DNA from: Bacillota bacterium
GTDB lineage: Bacteria > Bacillota > Clostridia > Acetivibrionales > DTU013
Length of the DNA stretch: 64,000 bases
Assembly (NCBI GenBank): GCA_023411575.1
Contig: JAEYOP010000030.1
Location: 62,001-126,000 of the forward strand
Direction of reading: 5' to 3'
Positions within the stretch are counted from its first letter, which is position 1, and each line of letters starts with the position of its first letter. Shown here in pieces: positions 33,430 to 41,984 of this stretch. A program made the translations under genes and the position numbers. The notes below the pieces were generated by a model. The model was not told the DNA's origin. It made no database searches and saw only the letters and a list, made by a program, of their open reading frames with translations.

Positions 33430-34971
33430 ATGAAAAAGAAACACATCATCATCCTGTCATCCGTCGCACTGGTCGCCGCGTTGGCGGTTGTCCTGGCGAT
33501 CCTGTTTATCCATGGCAGGCTTCAGGAGAGGGAAGACGAGGAATTCATGCCCACCGCCAACCAATATGACATAAGCAAGCTGAAGGACGCCAAAATCCAG
33601 ATTTATTTCGAGTCCGCGTCCACCCCGGTCATGGCGGATGTGCTTAATGCCGTCAACGAAAAGCTTCGCCGGGAGCTTAAAACGGAACTGGAGTTCAAAA
33701 CGGTTTATGAAAATCCGGAGGGCTATATCGGAAAGATCCGGCAGGATATCGCCTCCGGCATTAAAATCGACGCCTTCTACTATTCCTCCTATTTCCCGGC
33801 GTCCTTGAAAAGCCTCGCGGAGGAAGGGCTGGCGGCCGACATCACCAGGGATTTTCCCCTCTATGCCTCCGATTATTTCAGTTCTTTCACCAGGGAAGAG
33901 ATTTCCGCAATGTCAACGAACGGCAAGCTGTATGCCATTCCATACAGGATTCCGGCCGCTGCGCGGAAGTGCGCGGTTGTCCGGGACGACCTCATGGAGA
34001 AATACGGCATACCCGAGATCAAGAACTACGAGGATTATGAGGTTTATCTCGATGCGGTGAAGAAGAATGAGCCCAACCTGATCCCCATGAATTACTATGA
34101 GTCTTCTATCGGCCTGTTTGCGGAGACAAACGGTTATGTGGTCCTGGATTATACCCTGGGCCTTGTATATAAGCTGGAGGACTCCGCCATGAAGCTGTCG
34201 GCCTGGGAGCAAACGCCGGAGTTCGAAAGCGGGCTGAAGCGGATAAAGAGCTGGTATGACAAGGAGTATCTGACCAAGAATGTAGGAATCTCCCAGATCG
34301 ACTTCAACATGATCACCGGCGGCAAATGGGCGTCGTTCATCACCGACTGGGGAAATGAATTTGAATACAACGCCATGCTTGCCAATGAGGAAAAAAACGA
34401 TTTCCGGTATGTGGCCTATCCGCTGCAGGACGGATATTCCGCCAGGAATTCTCCCCTGGATTCGGGCCTGGTGATCAATGCGAAGTCGGAGCAGGCCGAC
34501 CGGGTGCTGATGTTTGTAAACTGGCTCCAGTCGGACCAGGAAAATTACGATTCGCTGATGTACGGGATCGAAGGCAAGCATTATGTGAAAAAGGCGGATT
34601 ACATCGTTCCGGCGGAGCGCACGGGACTGCAGGATTCCTTCTTCCAGTGGGGCTGGAAGGCGCCGTTCCGGAACATTGCCTATGAACGCGCCAATTTTCC
34701 GGGCCTGAAAGAAAAAGTCGAGCGTTACGACAGGCTGATCCGGGAAAAGACGAAATTTCCGCCCCATATGGGCTTTGTGCCCGACTATTCGGCCCTGGAC
34801 GACATTACTAATATGAGACGGTTCCAATTCTCCAGCCTGGATCAGCAGATTTATACCGGCATCTTCAGCGAAGCCGACATCGCGGAGTATATTAAGGAGC
34901 AGAAGGACAACGGCGTGCAAAAGCTGGTGGAGGAAGTGCAAAAACAGCTGGACATCTTTAGCGGCAAATAA
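33430..34971 (+). CDS. Extracellular solute-binding protein, membrane-anchored, orphan
   Basis: 513 residues from ATG 33430, which has AAAGGA upstream; the in-frame ATG at 33370 would add 20 hydrophilic residues before the signal. The N-terminus (KKKHIIILSSVALVAALAVV) is a helix with no lipobox Cys, so it is either a signal peptide or an uncleaved anchor. The body fits family 1 solute-binding proteins of ABC sugar importers (AYPLQDG-like and TDWGNEFEYNAM segments). No permease or ATPase gene is near, so it may serve a shared transporter or act as a sensor. Ligand unknown, probably an oligosaccharide. Confidence 0.82.
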   Translation: MKKKHIIILSSVALVAALAVVLAILFIHGRLQEREDEEFMPTANQYDISKLKDAKIQIYFESASTPVMADVLNAVNEKLRRELKTELEFKTVYENPEGYIGKIRQDIASGIKIDAFYYSSYFPASLKSLAEEGLAADITRDFPLYASDYFSSFTREEISAMSTNGKLYAIPYRIPAAARKCAVVRDDLMEKYGIPEIKNYEDYEVYLDAVKKNEPNLIPMNYYESSIGLFAETNGYVVLDYTLGLVYKLEDSAMKLSAWEQTPEFESGLKRIKSWYDKEYLTKNVGISQIDFNMITGGKWASFITDWGNEFEYNAMLANEEKNDFRYVAYPLQDGYSARNSPLDSGLVINAKSEQADRVLMFVNWLQSDQENYDSLMYGIEGKHYVKKADYIVPAERTGLQDSFFQWGWKAPFRNIAYERANFPGLKEKVERYDRLIREKTKFPPHMGFVPDYSALDDITNMRRFQFSSLDQQIYTGIFSEADIAEYIKEQKDNGVQKLVEEVQKQLDIFSGK

Positions 34972-35010
34972 CGAAACCGGACCGGACGCCTCGGGCGCCG
35001 GCCGGTTTCG
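34972..35010. terminator. Inverted repeat between convergent genes
   Basis: CGAAACCGG (34972-34980) pairs with CCGGTTTCG (35002-35010); further GC pairing is possible inside. It begins right after the stop of the solute-binding protein gene and faces the CAP-domain gene, so it may end both transcripts. No T-run. Confidence 0.55.
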
Positions 35011-35022
35011 GAACGGGACGGA

Positions 35023-35880
35023 TCAGGTGGGCTTGCTTATGAACTGCTGGGTAAACATGTTGCCATAGGATCCGCCCTTCTGGATTCCAATTCCGATATG
35101 GGTATAGTCCGTGCTCAGGATATTCTGCCTGTGTCCGGGCGAGTTCATCAGGGCGTTGTGGGCGGCCTGCACCGTTTGATTTCCCGCGATGTTTTCCCCC
35201 GCGTGAACGAATTTGATCCCGAAGGATTTCATCATATCAAAGGGACTGCCATATTTCGGTGAATTGTGGCTGAAATAATTATTGTCTATCATATCCTGGG
35301 ATTTGACCCTGGCCACCTTGGTCAGCTCCATATCCACCTTCAACGCCGGTACGTTTGCCTGCGCCCTTGCCTGATTCACCAGGGTGAACATTTCCTGCTC
35401 CTGGGCCGTCAGGGAGGTGCTGTTGGCCGGTGTAGTGCTGGGATTTGGCTGCTTCGTTCCGGTGCCGGTTCCCGCTGACGTTCCCGGCGCTGTGCCCTGT
35501 GCGGCTGTGGTATCATTTCCGGATGTGCCCGGCGCGGTTGCATTGCCTCCTCCCGCCCCCGGCTTGACCGTATCGGGAATAACAGGCGTACTTTGCTTCT
35601 GCGGAATAAATCCGATTTTATTGTTCGGCAGCTTGACCGCATACCAATCCGCCACCTTGCTGAGCACGTCAAGCTTGCTGCCCTTGGCTACGGTTTGAAT
35701 GACCGGATTGCTGCTTTCGCAGCCGGACCGCACGGCGGCCTGGTCGGCGGTCACCTTGATCTTCGTGATATCGTTTATTCCCGAAATGGAGGATTCCGTG
35801 CCCTTCGCCACCTGTTGTCCGCAGGAGGAGAAGAGGAGCAGTACCAGGATCAGGGGAAAAACGAGCAAACCTCTTTTCAT
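35023..35880 (-). CDS. CAP/SCP-domain lipoprotein with SH3-like domain (YkwD type)
   Basis: 285 residues. A lipoprotein signal (LILVLLLFSSC, Cys 20) is followed by an SH3b-like domain (about 42-100), a Gly/Thr/Pro-rich linker (about 100-150) and a CAP domain (about 160-285) with FTLVNQARAQANVPALKVD, NYFSHNSP, HAGENIAGNQ and NSPGHRQNIL. Such proteins are exported and attached to the membrane; Bacillus relatives are found on spores and the wall. The catalytic role of bacterial CAP domains is unsettled. It is divergent from the IclR regulator gene. Confidence 0.9.
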   Translation of the reverse strand: MKRGLLVFPLILVLLLFSSCGQQVAKGTESSISGINDITKIKVTADQAAVRSGCESSNPVIQTVAKGSKLDVLSKVADWYAVKLPNNKIGFIPQKQSTPVIPDTVKPGAGGGNATAPGTSGNDTTAAQGTAPGTSAGTGTGTKQPNPSTTPANSTSLTAQEQEMFTLVNQARAQANVPALKVDMELTKVARVKSQDMIDNNYFSHNSPKYGSPFDMMKSFGIKFVHAGENIAGNQTVQAAHNALMNSPGHRQNILSTDYTHIGIGIQKGGSYGNMFTQQFISKPT

Positions 35881-35976
35881 AACAACGCCTCCTCATCTAA
35901 AGAATTATAAATCGATTTTATTGTTTGTGATCCGGTGCGCATTTATTATGTAAATTCAGAGAAATTGCCAGCCCTA

Positions 35977-36028
35977 TTGCTTTTTACCCTTTTCTGTGCT
36001 AAAATCATATTGTGATACAACGTTTCAT
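35977..36028 (+). promoter_or_regulatory. Promoter and candidate operator of the uronate operon
   Basis: TTGCTT (35977-35982), 17 bases, TAAAAT (36000-36005). An imperfect palindrome ATACAACGTTTCAT (36015-36028; 10 of 14 positions symmetric) lies at the expected start point and resembles the GTTTCA half-sites of KdgR-type operators. It may bind the IclR-family product of the next gene. Confidence 0.5.
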
Positions 36029-36047
36029 GATGTAAAACGAGGTGCGT

Positions 36048-36812
36048 ATGGCGGAAAAAGGTGCACAACTGATCGACCGGCTTTTGGATATCCTGGAACT
36101 GCTGTCCCTGGAGAAGGACGGTCTCGGCGTGACGGAGATCGGAAACCGGGCGGGCCTCCACAAGAGTACGGTTCACCGGATCGTCAGCGCCCTGGCGGAG
36201 CGGGGCTATATCGAAAAGGTCCCGGGCCGGAGCGTCTATAAAATAGGCCTGAAGCTGGTGGAAATCAGCAGCGTCTATCTGAACAGCGTCGAGCTGAAAA
36301 CCGAAGCGGCGCCTTTCCTGCGGGAGCTCACCGCCCGGCTGGGCCAGCCGACCCATCTTGCCATTCTGGACGGTACGGACGCCGTATACATCGAGAAGGT
36401 CGATATGCTCAACAGCATAAGGCTCTATTCGCAGATCGGCCGGAGGATCCCGGTTTACTGCTCCGCATTGGGCAAATGCCTGCTGTCCGGGCTGCATGGC
36501 ACGGAGGCGGAGGAAATTCTCAAAAAATGCAGCTTTGAAAAATTTACGGCAAAAACCCTGGACAAGGCCGAAGTGCTGCGGCAGATCCGAGCGGTGTCCG
36601 CGGACGGCTTTGCCATTGACGACGAAGAGCACGACGAAGGGATCCGCTGCATAGCGGCACCCGTCTTCGACTACCGGGGGAAGGTCATAGCGGCGGTCAG
36701 CGTGGCGGGGCCGGCAGCGTCGATTGCGCCGGGGAAGGACCGGGAAACGGCCGGACTGGTCCGGGAAACCGCCCTGAATATTTCGAAGCGAATGGGCTAT
36801 AAAGAGGTATAA
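36048..36812 (+). CDS. IclR-family transcriptional regulator (KdgR-like)
   Basis: 254 residues. An N-terminal winged helix (GVTEIGNRAGLHKSTVHRIVSAL) is followed by the IclR effector domain (IGRRIPVYCSALGKCLLSGL, ... FAIDDEEHDEGIRCIAAPVFDYRG). ATG 36048 is preferred over GTG 36042 because GAGG (36039-36042) would overlap the latter. It is the first gene of a run with kdgK, kduI, kduD and a GH88 hydrolase, so it most likely controls uronate use with 2-keto-3-deoxygluconate or a related compound as ligand, as KdgR does in enterobacteria. This is inferred from context. Confidence 0.9.
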   Translation: MAEKGAQLIDRLLDILELLSLEKDGLGVTEIGNRAGLHKSTVHRIVSALAERGYIEKVPGRSVYKIGLKLVEISSVYLNSVELKTEAAPFLRELTARLGQPTHLAILDGTDAVYIEKVDMLNSIRLYSQIGRRIPVYCSALGKCLLSGLHGTEAEEILKKCSFEKFTAKTLDKAEVLRQIRAVSADGFAIDDEEHDEGIRCIAAPVFDYRGKVIAAVSVAGPAASIAPGKDRETAGLVRETALNISKRMGYKEV

Positions 36813-36876
36813 AGAACGAAAACAGTGGGATATAAGGAATGGGATATCAATAATGAAAATAGATGGAGGTAGTGTT

Positions 36877-37899
36877 ATGTCCAGAATAGTATGTTTCGGG
36901 GAAATCATGCTCCGGCTTTCTCCGCCCGGTTATCTGAGGTTCGTGCAGGCGAACTCTTTTGATGTGGTTTATGGCGGAGGAGAGGCGAATGTCAGCGTAT
37001 CGCTTGCCAATTACGGCATGGACGCCGCTTTTGTCACGAAAGTGCCGGACAATCCCATTGGCGACAGCGCGGTGAACGAGCTGAGAAAGTATGGCGTGGA
37101 TACGCGGTTCATCGCAAAAGGCGGCGACCGGCTCGGCATTTATTTCCTCGAGAAAGGCGCATCCCAGAGGGCATCCAAGGTAGTTTACGATAGAAAGCAC
37201 TCGGCTATTTCCGAAGCGAAGCCGGGGGATTTTGACTGGAAAACCATTTTCAACGGCGCCTCCTGGTTCCATTTCACCGGCATCACTCCGGCCCTGGGCG
37301 ACCAGCCGGCGGAGCTTGCACTCGAAGCGGTCAAGTGCGCGAAGGAGATGGGGCTGACCGTAAGCTGCGATCTCAATTTCCGCAAAAACCTGTGGACTTC
37401 CGAGAAGGCCGGCAGGGTCATGGGTGAACTGATGAAATATGTGGATGTCTGCATCGCAAATGAGGAGGATGCAGAGAAGGTATTTGGAATTAAAGCGGAC
37501 GATACGGATATTTCCGGCGGCAAGCTCAGCCATGACGGCTATAAGAAGGTTGCGGCGGAACTGAAGCGCAAGTTCGGGTTCGACAAGGTCGCCATCACCC
37601 TCAGGGGCAGCATTTCCGCATCGGACAATATCTGGGCCGCCATGCTGTATGACGGGACGGAGTATCATTTCTCCAAGAGCTATCCGGTCCATATCGTTGA
37701 TCGGGTGGGCGGCGGAGACTCCTTTGGCGGCGGTTTGATCTACGCCCTGTCCAACGGGTACTCCCCGGCGGCTGCCATTGAATTTGCCACAGCGGCTTCC
37801 TGCTTGAAGCACTCCATTGAAGGCGACTTCAACCATGCTACCCTGGGAGAGGTCAAGGCGCTCATGGGCGGCGACGGCTCGGGAAGGGTCCAGCGCTAG
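36877..37899 (+). CDS. kdgK: 2-keto-3-deoxygluconate kinase
   Basis: 340 residues of the PfkB/ribokinase fold. FGEIMLRLSPPG and YGGGEANVSVSLANYG open the sugar site; RVGGGDSFGGGLIYAL near residue 285 holds the catalytic Asp and anion hole. It phosphorylates 2-keto-3-deoxy-D-gluconate to the 6-phosphate with ATP. ATG 36877 follows GGAGG at a normal distance; an in-frame start at 36853 has no site. Position after the IclR gene and before kduI/kduD fixes the role. The next enzyme, the KDPG aldolase, is not in this window. Confidence 0.92.
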   Translation: MSRIVCFGEIMLRLSPPGYLRFVQANSFDVVYGGGEANVSVSLANYGMDAAFVTKVPDNPIGDSAVNELRKYGVDTRFIAKGGDRLGIYFLEKGASQRASKVVYDRKHSAISEAKPGDFDWKTIFNGASWFHFTGITPALGDQPAELALEAVKCAKEMGLTVSCDLNFRKNLWTSEKAGRVMGELMKYVDVCIANEEDAEKVFGIKADDTDISGGKLSHDGYKKVAAELKRKFGFDKVAITLRGSISASDNIWAAMLYDGTEYHFSKSYPVHIVDRVGGGDSFGGGLIYALSNGYSPAAAIEFATAASCLKHSIEGDFNHATLGEVKALMGGDGSGRVQR

Positions 37900-38015
37900 A
37901 ATGAAAGGTTCGGCGATTAAGCTACAGGAAACGGGACGGCTCAAAGCAGGAATGCCCTTAAAGTATGAACCATGAATATAAAACGATTGAAGATTGAATA
38001 ACGGGAGGGAATGAA

Positions 38016-38843
38016 ATGGAAGTAAGAAATGCATGTCATCCTGCGGATTTCAAGCACTACACAACGGAGAGGCTCCGGGAGGATTTTCTGATACAGGGAC
38101 TTTTTGTCCCGGATGAAGTAAAAATGGTGTACAGCCACATCGACCGGATCATCACCGGCGGCGTCGTACCGGTCAACCCGGTCAGCCTGGTGGCCGGAAG
38201 CGAGCTCAGGGCGGAATATTTCCTGGAGAGGCGCGAAATCGGCATCATCAATATCGGCGGCGAAGGAAAGGTCGTTGCGGACGGCGTGGAATATGTACTC
38301 GGCAACAAGGATGGGCTTTACATAGGAAAGGGCACGAAACAGGTCACCTTTGAAAGCGCGGATGCGGCCAATCCAGCCAAATTCTACTTCAACAGCACCC
38401 CGGCCCACATGACCTATCCTACCGTAAAAATCGGGTTCAGCGAGGCGGAAGAGGAAAAGCTGGGCTCGCTGGAGCAGTCCAACGCAAGGACCATTCACCG
38501 CTATATCCATCTGAAGGGCGTCCGGAGCTGTCAGCTGGTCATGGGAATGACCGAACTGGAGCCGGGAAGCGTATGGAATACGATGCCCTGCCACACCCAT
38601 GAAAGGCGCATGGAGGTCTATCTGTACTTCAACATACCGGAAACCGCCGTTACGTTCCACTTCATGGGCGAACCGACGGAAACAAGGCACATTGTCGTGC
38701 GCAATGAAGAGGCGGTCATTTCCCCAAGCTGGTCGATCCATTCCGGCTGCGGGACAAGGAATTATACGTTCATCTGGGGAATGGCCGGTGAAAACCAGGT
38801 GTTCGCCGACATGGACGCAGTACCGATGAGCACGCTGAAATAG
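38016..38843 (+). CDS. kduI: 5-dehydro-4-deoxy-D-glucuronate isomerase
   Basis: 275 residues, a cupin-type zinc enzyme. The metal ligands match E. coli KduI in pattern: H193 and H195 (MPCHTHERRME), E200 and H242 (SIHSGCGTRN). It isomerises 5-keto-4-deoxyuronate, the compound formed when unsaturated uronates open, to 2,5-diketo-3-deoxygluconate. It starts after GGGAGGG with good spacing, 116 bases after kdgK, and kduD follows by 38 bases. Confidence 0.95.
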   Translation: MEVRNACHPADFKHYTTERLREDFLIQGLFVPDEVKMVYSHIDRIITGGVVPVNPVSLVAGSELRAEYFLERREIGIINIGGEGKVVADGVEYVLGNKDGLYIGKGTKQVTFESADAANPAKFYFNSTPAHMTYPTVKIGFSEAEEEKLGSLEQSNARTIHRYIHLKGVRSCQLVMGMTELEPGSVWNTMPCHTHERRMEVYLYFNIPETAVTFHFMGEPTETRHIVVRNEEAVISPSWSIHSGCGTRNYTFIWGMAGENQVFADMDAVPMSTLK

Positions 38844-38881
38844 GCGGGCAGGAACGAAAAAATAATTTGGAGGATGAAAAG

Positions 38882-39643
38882 ATGATACTGGATACTTTTA
38901 AACTGGACGGAAAGGTTGCCATCGTTACGGGAGCCAGCACCGGACTTGGACAGGGCATGTGCGTGGCTCTGGCGGAAGCCGGGGCAAAAATCGTAGGCGT
39001 CGATTACGTCGATATGCCGGATACAAAGGCAAAAATCGAGGGAATGGGCGGGGAATTCCTCGGCGTTGTGGGAAACCTCATGTCCACGGAACCCATCGAC
39101 AGCATTATTGATGCGGCGGTCAAGCGGTTCGGCAAGATCGATATCCTGTGCAACAACGCAGGGATCATCCGGCGGGAGGACGCCATCGAATTCTCCGAGA
39201 AGAATTGGGACGACGTGATATCCATCAACCTGAAGACAGTATTCTTCTTCAGCCAGGCCGCGGCAAAGCAGTTCGTGAAGCAGGGGACCGGCGGAAAAAT
39301 CATCAACGTGGCGTCCATGCTGTCCTTCCAGGGCGGTATAAGGGTTCCTTCCTATACGGCGAGCAAGAGCGGCGTCATGGGCATTACAAGAGCGATGGCC
39401 AATGAGTGGGCGAAGCTCAACATCAACATCAACGCGATCGCGCCCGGCTACATGGCAACGAATAATACGGCGGCGCTCCGGGCGGATGCCGAAAGAAGCG
39501 AAGCGATCCTGGAGAGGATTCCCGCGGGAAGGTGGGGAACTCCGGACGATGTTATGGGACCGGTGGTGTTCCTGGCCTCCAGCGCATCCGATTATGTAAA
39601 TGGCTATACCATCGCAGTGGACGGCGGCTGGCTGGCACGGTAA
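38882..39643 (+). CDS. kduD: 2-keto-3-deoxygluconate 5-dehydrogenase
   Basis: 253 residues, a classical short-chain dehydrogenase: TGASTGLGQG coenzyme loop near residue 17, NNAG, the catalytic Ser (NVASMLS) and YTASK, and the closing GYTIAVDGGWLAR. It reduces 2,5-diketo-3-deoxygluconate to 2-keto-3-deoxygluconate with NADH. ATG 38882 is set by GGAGG (38869-38873) at 8 bases; TTG 38867 lies on the ribosome binding site. It feeds KdgK. Confidence 0.93.
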   Translation: MILDTFKLDGKVAIVTGASTGLGQGMCVALAEAGAKIVGVDYVDMPDTKAKIEGMGGEFLGVVGNLMSTEPIDSIIDAAVKRFGKIDILCNNAGIIRREDAIEFSEKNWDDVISINLKTVFFFSQAAAKQFVKQGTGGKIINVASMLSFQGGIRVPSYTASKSGVMGITRAMANEWAKLNININAIAPGYMATNNTAALRADAERSEAILERIPAGRWGTPDDVMGPVVFLASSASDYVNGYTIAVDGGWLAR

Positions 39644-39697
39644 ATTTTAGGCGGCAGTGGACGGGATCCTGCGCCGGAAAGCGAAGAGGGGAATCAC

Positions 39698-40882
39698 TTG
39701 AAGGACATCATAAACGAGGGGATCCGAAATCCGGGGAAATACCTTTGTCAGCCAGTGGTCGATCGGGAATTCTGCGAAAGGCAGATTGCCTTCCTCCTGG
39801 AGAAAATCGACGAGAACCTGGAACCGTTCAGCGAAAAATTCCCGGCTCCCGCAAGCAAAGGAAACGTATATCCTGCCATTGACAACACGGAATGGACCTC
39901 TTCCTTCTGGACCGGCATGCTCTGGCTTGCCTATGAGGTCACGGGAAAGGGGAAATACCGGGAAGCGGCGGAGAAGCAGCTGAAAAGCTACAAGGAGAGA
40001 CTTGAAAATAGGGATCATACCGACACGCATGACCTGGGCTTCCTCTATACGCTGTCCTGCGTGGCCGCATACAGGCTGACCGGCAGCGAAGAGGCGCGCG
40101 ACACCGCGCTCAAGGCCGCCGATATGCTCATGGAGCGTTATTATGAGAAGGCCGGCATCATCCAGGCCTGGGGCGACCTGAAAGACCCCGAGCAGCAGGG
40201 GCGCATGATCATCGACTGCTGCATGAATCTGCCGCTGCTGCACTGGAGTGTGCCATACGGGAGACAGGGGTACAGGGCCGCGGCAATCTCCCATGCGGAC
40301 AGGGCTGCGGAGCATATCGTGCGTGAAGATGCCTCCAGCTACCATACGTTTTACATGGATGTGGAGACCGGCAAGCCGAAATGCGGCAAAACCGCCCAGG
40401 GCTACTCGGACAATTCCTGCTGGGCAAGGGGCCAGGCTTGGGGAATTTACGGCTTTGCGTTAAGCTACCGGTATACGCAGGATTCCAAATTCACCGATTT
40501 GGCAGTGAAGCTGGCGAATTACTTCCTGAACAGGCTTCCCGAGGACTCCATCTGCTATTGGGATCTGGCGTTTACGGAAGGCGGCGAGGAACGGGACAGC
40601 TCTGCGGCGGCCATAGTGGCCTGCGGTCTGCTGGAGCTGGCAAAGTACCTGCCCTTGACGGATCCGAACAGAGAGGTTTATGAAAGGGCGGCGTCCGTTA
40701 TCATCCGGGAGCTCTCGTTGAATTACACGACGAAAAACTGCAAGCACTCAAACGGGATTCTGCTCCACGCCGTATACAGCAAGCCGGCGGTCGATGGAGT
40801 GGACGAATGCAATATCTGGGGCGACTATTTTTACTTTGAAGCGCTCGTAAGACTGATCAAGGACTGGAAGCCCTACTGGTAG
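39698..40882 (+). CDS. GH88 unsaturated glucuronyl hydrolase
   Basis: 394 residues, an (alpha/alpha)6-barrel enzyme. D112 (DTHDLGFLY) and D173 (MIIDCCMNLPLL) correspond to the two essential Asp residues of Bacillus UGL (D88 and D149). It hydrates the C4-C5 double bond of unsaturated uronyl residues left by polysaccharide lyases and so frees 5-keto-4-deoxyuronate for KduI. No signal peptide, so it acts on imported oligosaccharides. The TTG start is supported by AGAGGGG 6 bases upstream. GH105 is a related alternative, but the Asp pair fits GH88. Confidence 0.9.
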   Translation: MKDIINEGIRNPGKYLCQPVVDREFCERQIAFLLEKIDENLEPFSEKFPAPASKGNVYPAIDNTEWTSSFWTGMLWLAYEVTGKGKYREAAEKQLKSYKERLENRDHTDTHDLGFLYTLSCVAAYRLTGSEEARDTALKAADMLMERYYEKAGIIQAWGDLKDPEQQGRMIIDCCMNLPLLHWSVPYGRQGYRAAAISHADRAAEHIVREDASSYHTFYMDVETGKPKCGKTAQGYSDNSCWARGQAWGIYGFALSYRYTQDSKFTDLAVKLANYFLNRLPEDSICYWDLAFTEGGEERDSSAAAIVACGLLELAKYLPLTDPNREVYERAASVIIRELSLNYTTKNCKHSNGILLHAVYSKPAVDGVDECNIWGDYFYFEALVRLIKDWKPYW

Positions 40883-40917
40883 CGGAAATAAAAGCGATAA
40901 AAGAGTGAAAGAAGGAG

Positions 40918-40963
40918 TATAATATAGATGCAAATCATTATTATTTGCATCTATATTTTTTTT
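40918..40963 (+). promoter_or_regulatory. Long palindrome before the zinc importer: operator and/or terminator
   Basis: A perfect 14-bp inverted repeat, ATATAGATGCAAAT (40922-40935) and ATTTGCATCTATAT (40943-40956), with a 7-base centre CATTATT, followed by eight Ts (40956-40963). TATAAT (40918-40923) touches its left edge. The T-run suggests a terminator for the uronate operon; the AAATCATTATTATTT core overlapping a -10 resembles Zur/Fur-type operators. Both roles are possible. It lies 44 bases before the first zinc importer gene. Confidence 0.65.
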
Positions 40964-41006
40964 ATGTTAAGATTTTGGATATCGGAAAGGCTTTGGAGGG
41001 AAATTC

Positions 41007-41969
41007 ATGAACTGGAAAGGAATACGGCTGCTGGCCGTACTTTTGATAAGCATACTTGCGGTTGCCGGCTGCGGAAGGGCGGCGGGGAACGGCAATGCCC
41101 AGGGGGGCAATGAGGGGACTGGCAGCGCTGTGGACGCAGGTAACCCGGCGGCATCGGCCGGAGGCGAACTGAATATAGTAACTTCTTTTTACCCGGTTTA
41201 CGTGGCTACGATCAATGTCGTCAGGGATATTCCCGGCGTAACGGTCAAAAACATGACGAAACCCCAGACGGGCTGCCTCCATGACTATTCCCTGAAGCCG
41301 GAGGACTTGAAAACCCTGGAGAAGGCCGACATTTTTGTAATTAACGGGGCCGGCATGGAGGCTTTTCTGGACGAGGTGATCAGCCGGCAGGAGAACCTGG
41401 AGATTATTGAAGCGAGCCGGGGAATCGACCTTATAAAGGACGGGAACGGGGAAGAAAACCCCCATGTTTGGGTTGGCATCTCCAATGCCATCACTTATGT
41501 CAACAATATCGCATCCCGGCTGGCGGAGCTCGACTCCTCCAATGCGGACAAATACGCGGCCAATGCGGCGGCTTATGTCCGGAAGCTGGAGTTGCTGAAA
41601 AGCGACATGCACGATGCAATCGACGCTTTGCCGAAAAAAGATATCATCACCTTCCATGAGGCGTTTCCCTATTTTGCGCAGGAATTCCACCTCCGGATTG
41701 TGGCGGTCATCGAGCGGGAACCGGATACGGAACCCACTCCAAGAGAGCTTGGCGAGATTATCGACACGGTGAATGCCTCGGGCATCCGGGCTTTATTCGC
41801 AGAACCGCAGTACTCGTCAAAGGCGGCGGACGCGATAGCGCGGGAGACGGGAGCAAAGGTGTATTCGTTGGACCCCGTTGTCACGGGCGAAGCGAGTGCG
41901 GATTCCTATGACGCATATATCAACGCGATGGAAAAAAACAAACAGACTCTGCTGGAGGCTCTGAAGTGA
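41007..41969 (+). CDS. znuA: Zinc/manganese-type ABC transporter substrate-binding lipoprotein
   Basis: 320 residues. Lipobox LAVAGC gives Cys22 as lipid anchor, then a Gly/Asn-rich linker and a cluster A-I metal-binding fold. Probable metal ligands lie in GCLHDYSL, NPHVWVG and ITFHEAFPYFA, and Glu/Asp in the C-terminal FAEPQYSSK/SLDPV segments. No His-rich loop as in some ZnuA. It captures the metal outside the membrane and passes it to the permease. GGAGG lies before the ATG. First gene of a three-gene operon; zinc is favoured over manganese by the operator-like palindrome but not proven. Confidence 0.9.
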   Translation: MNWKGIRLLAVLLISILAVAGCGRAAGNGNAQGGNEGTGSAVDAGNPAASAGGELNIVTSFYPVYVATINVVRDIPGVTVKNMTKPQTGCLHDYSLKPEDLKTLEKADIFVINGAGMEAFLDEVISRQENLEIIEASRGIDLIKDGNGEENPHVWVGISNAITYVNNIASRLAELDSSNADKYAANAAAYVRKLELLKSDMHDAIDALPKKDIITFHEAFPYFAQEFHLRIVAVIEREPDTEPTPRELGEIIDTVNASGIRALFAEPQYSSKAADAIARETGAKVYSLDPVVTGEASADSYDAYINAMEKNKQTLLEALK

Positions 41970-41984
41970 GCCTGGAGGATCGAA

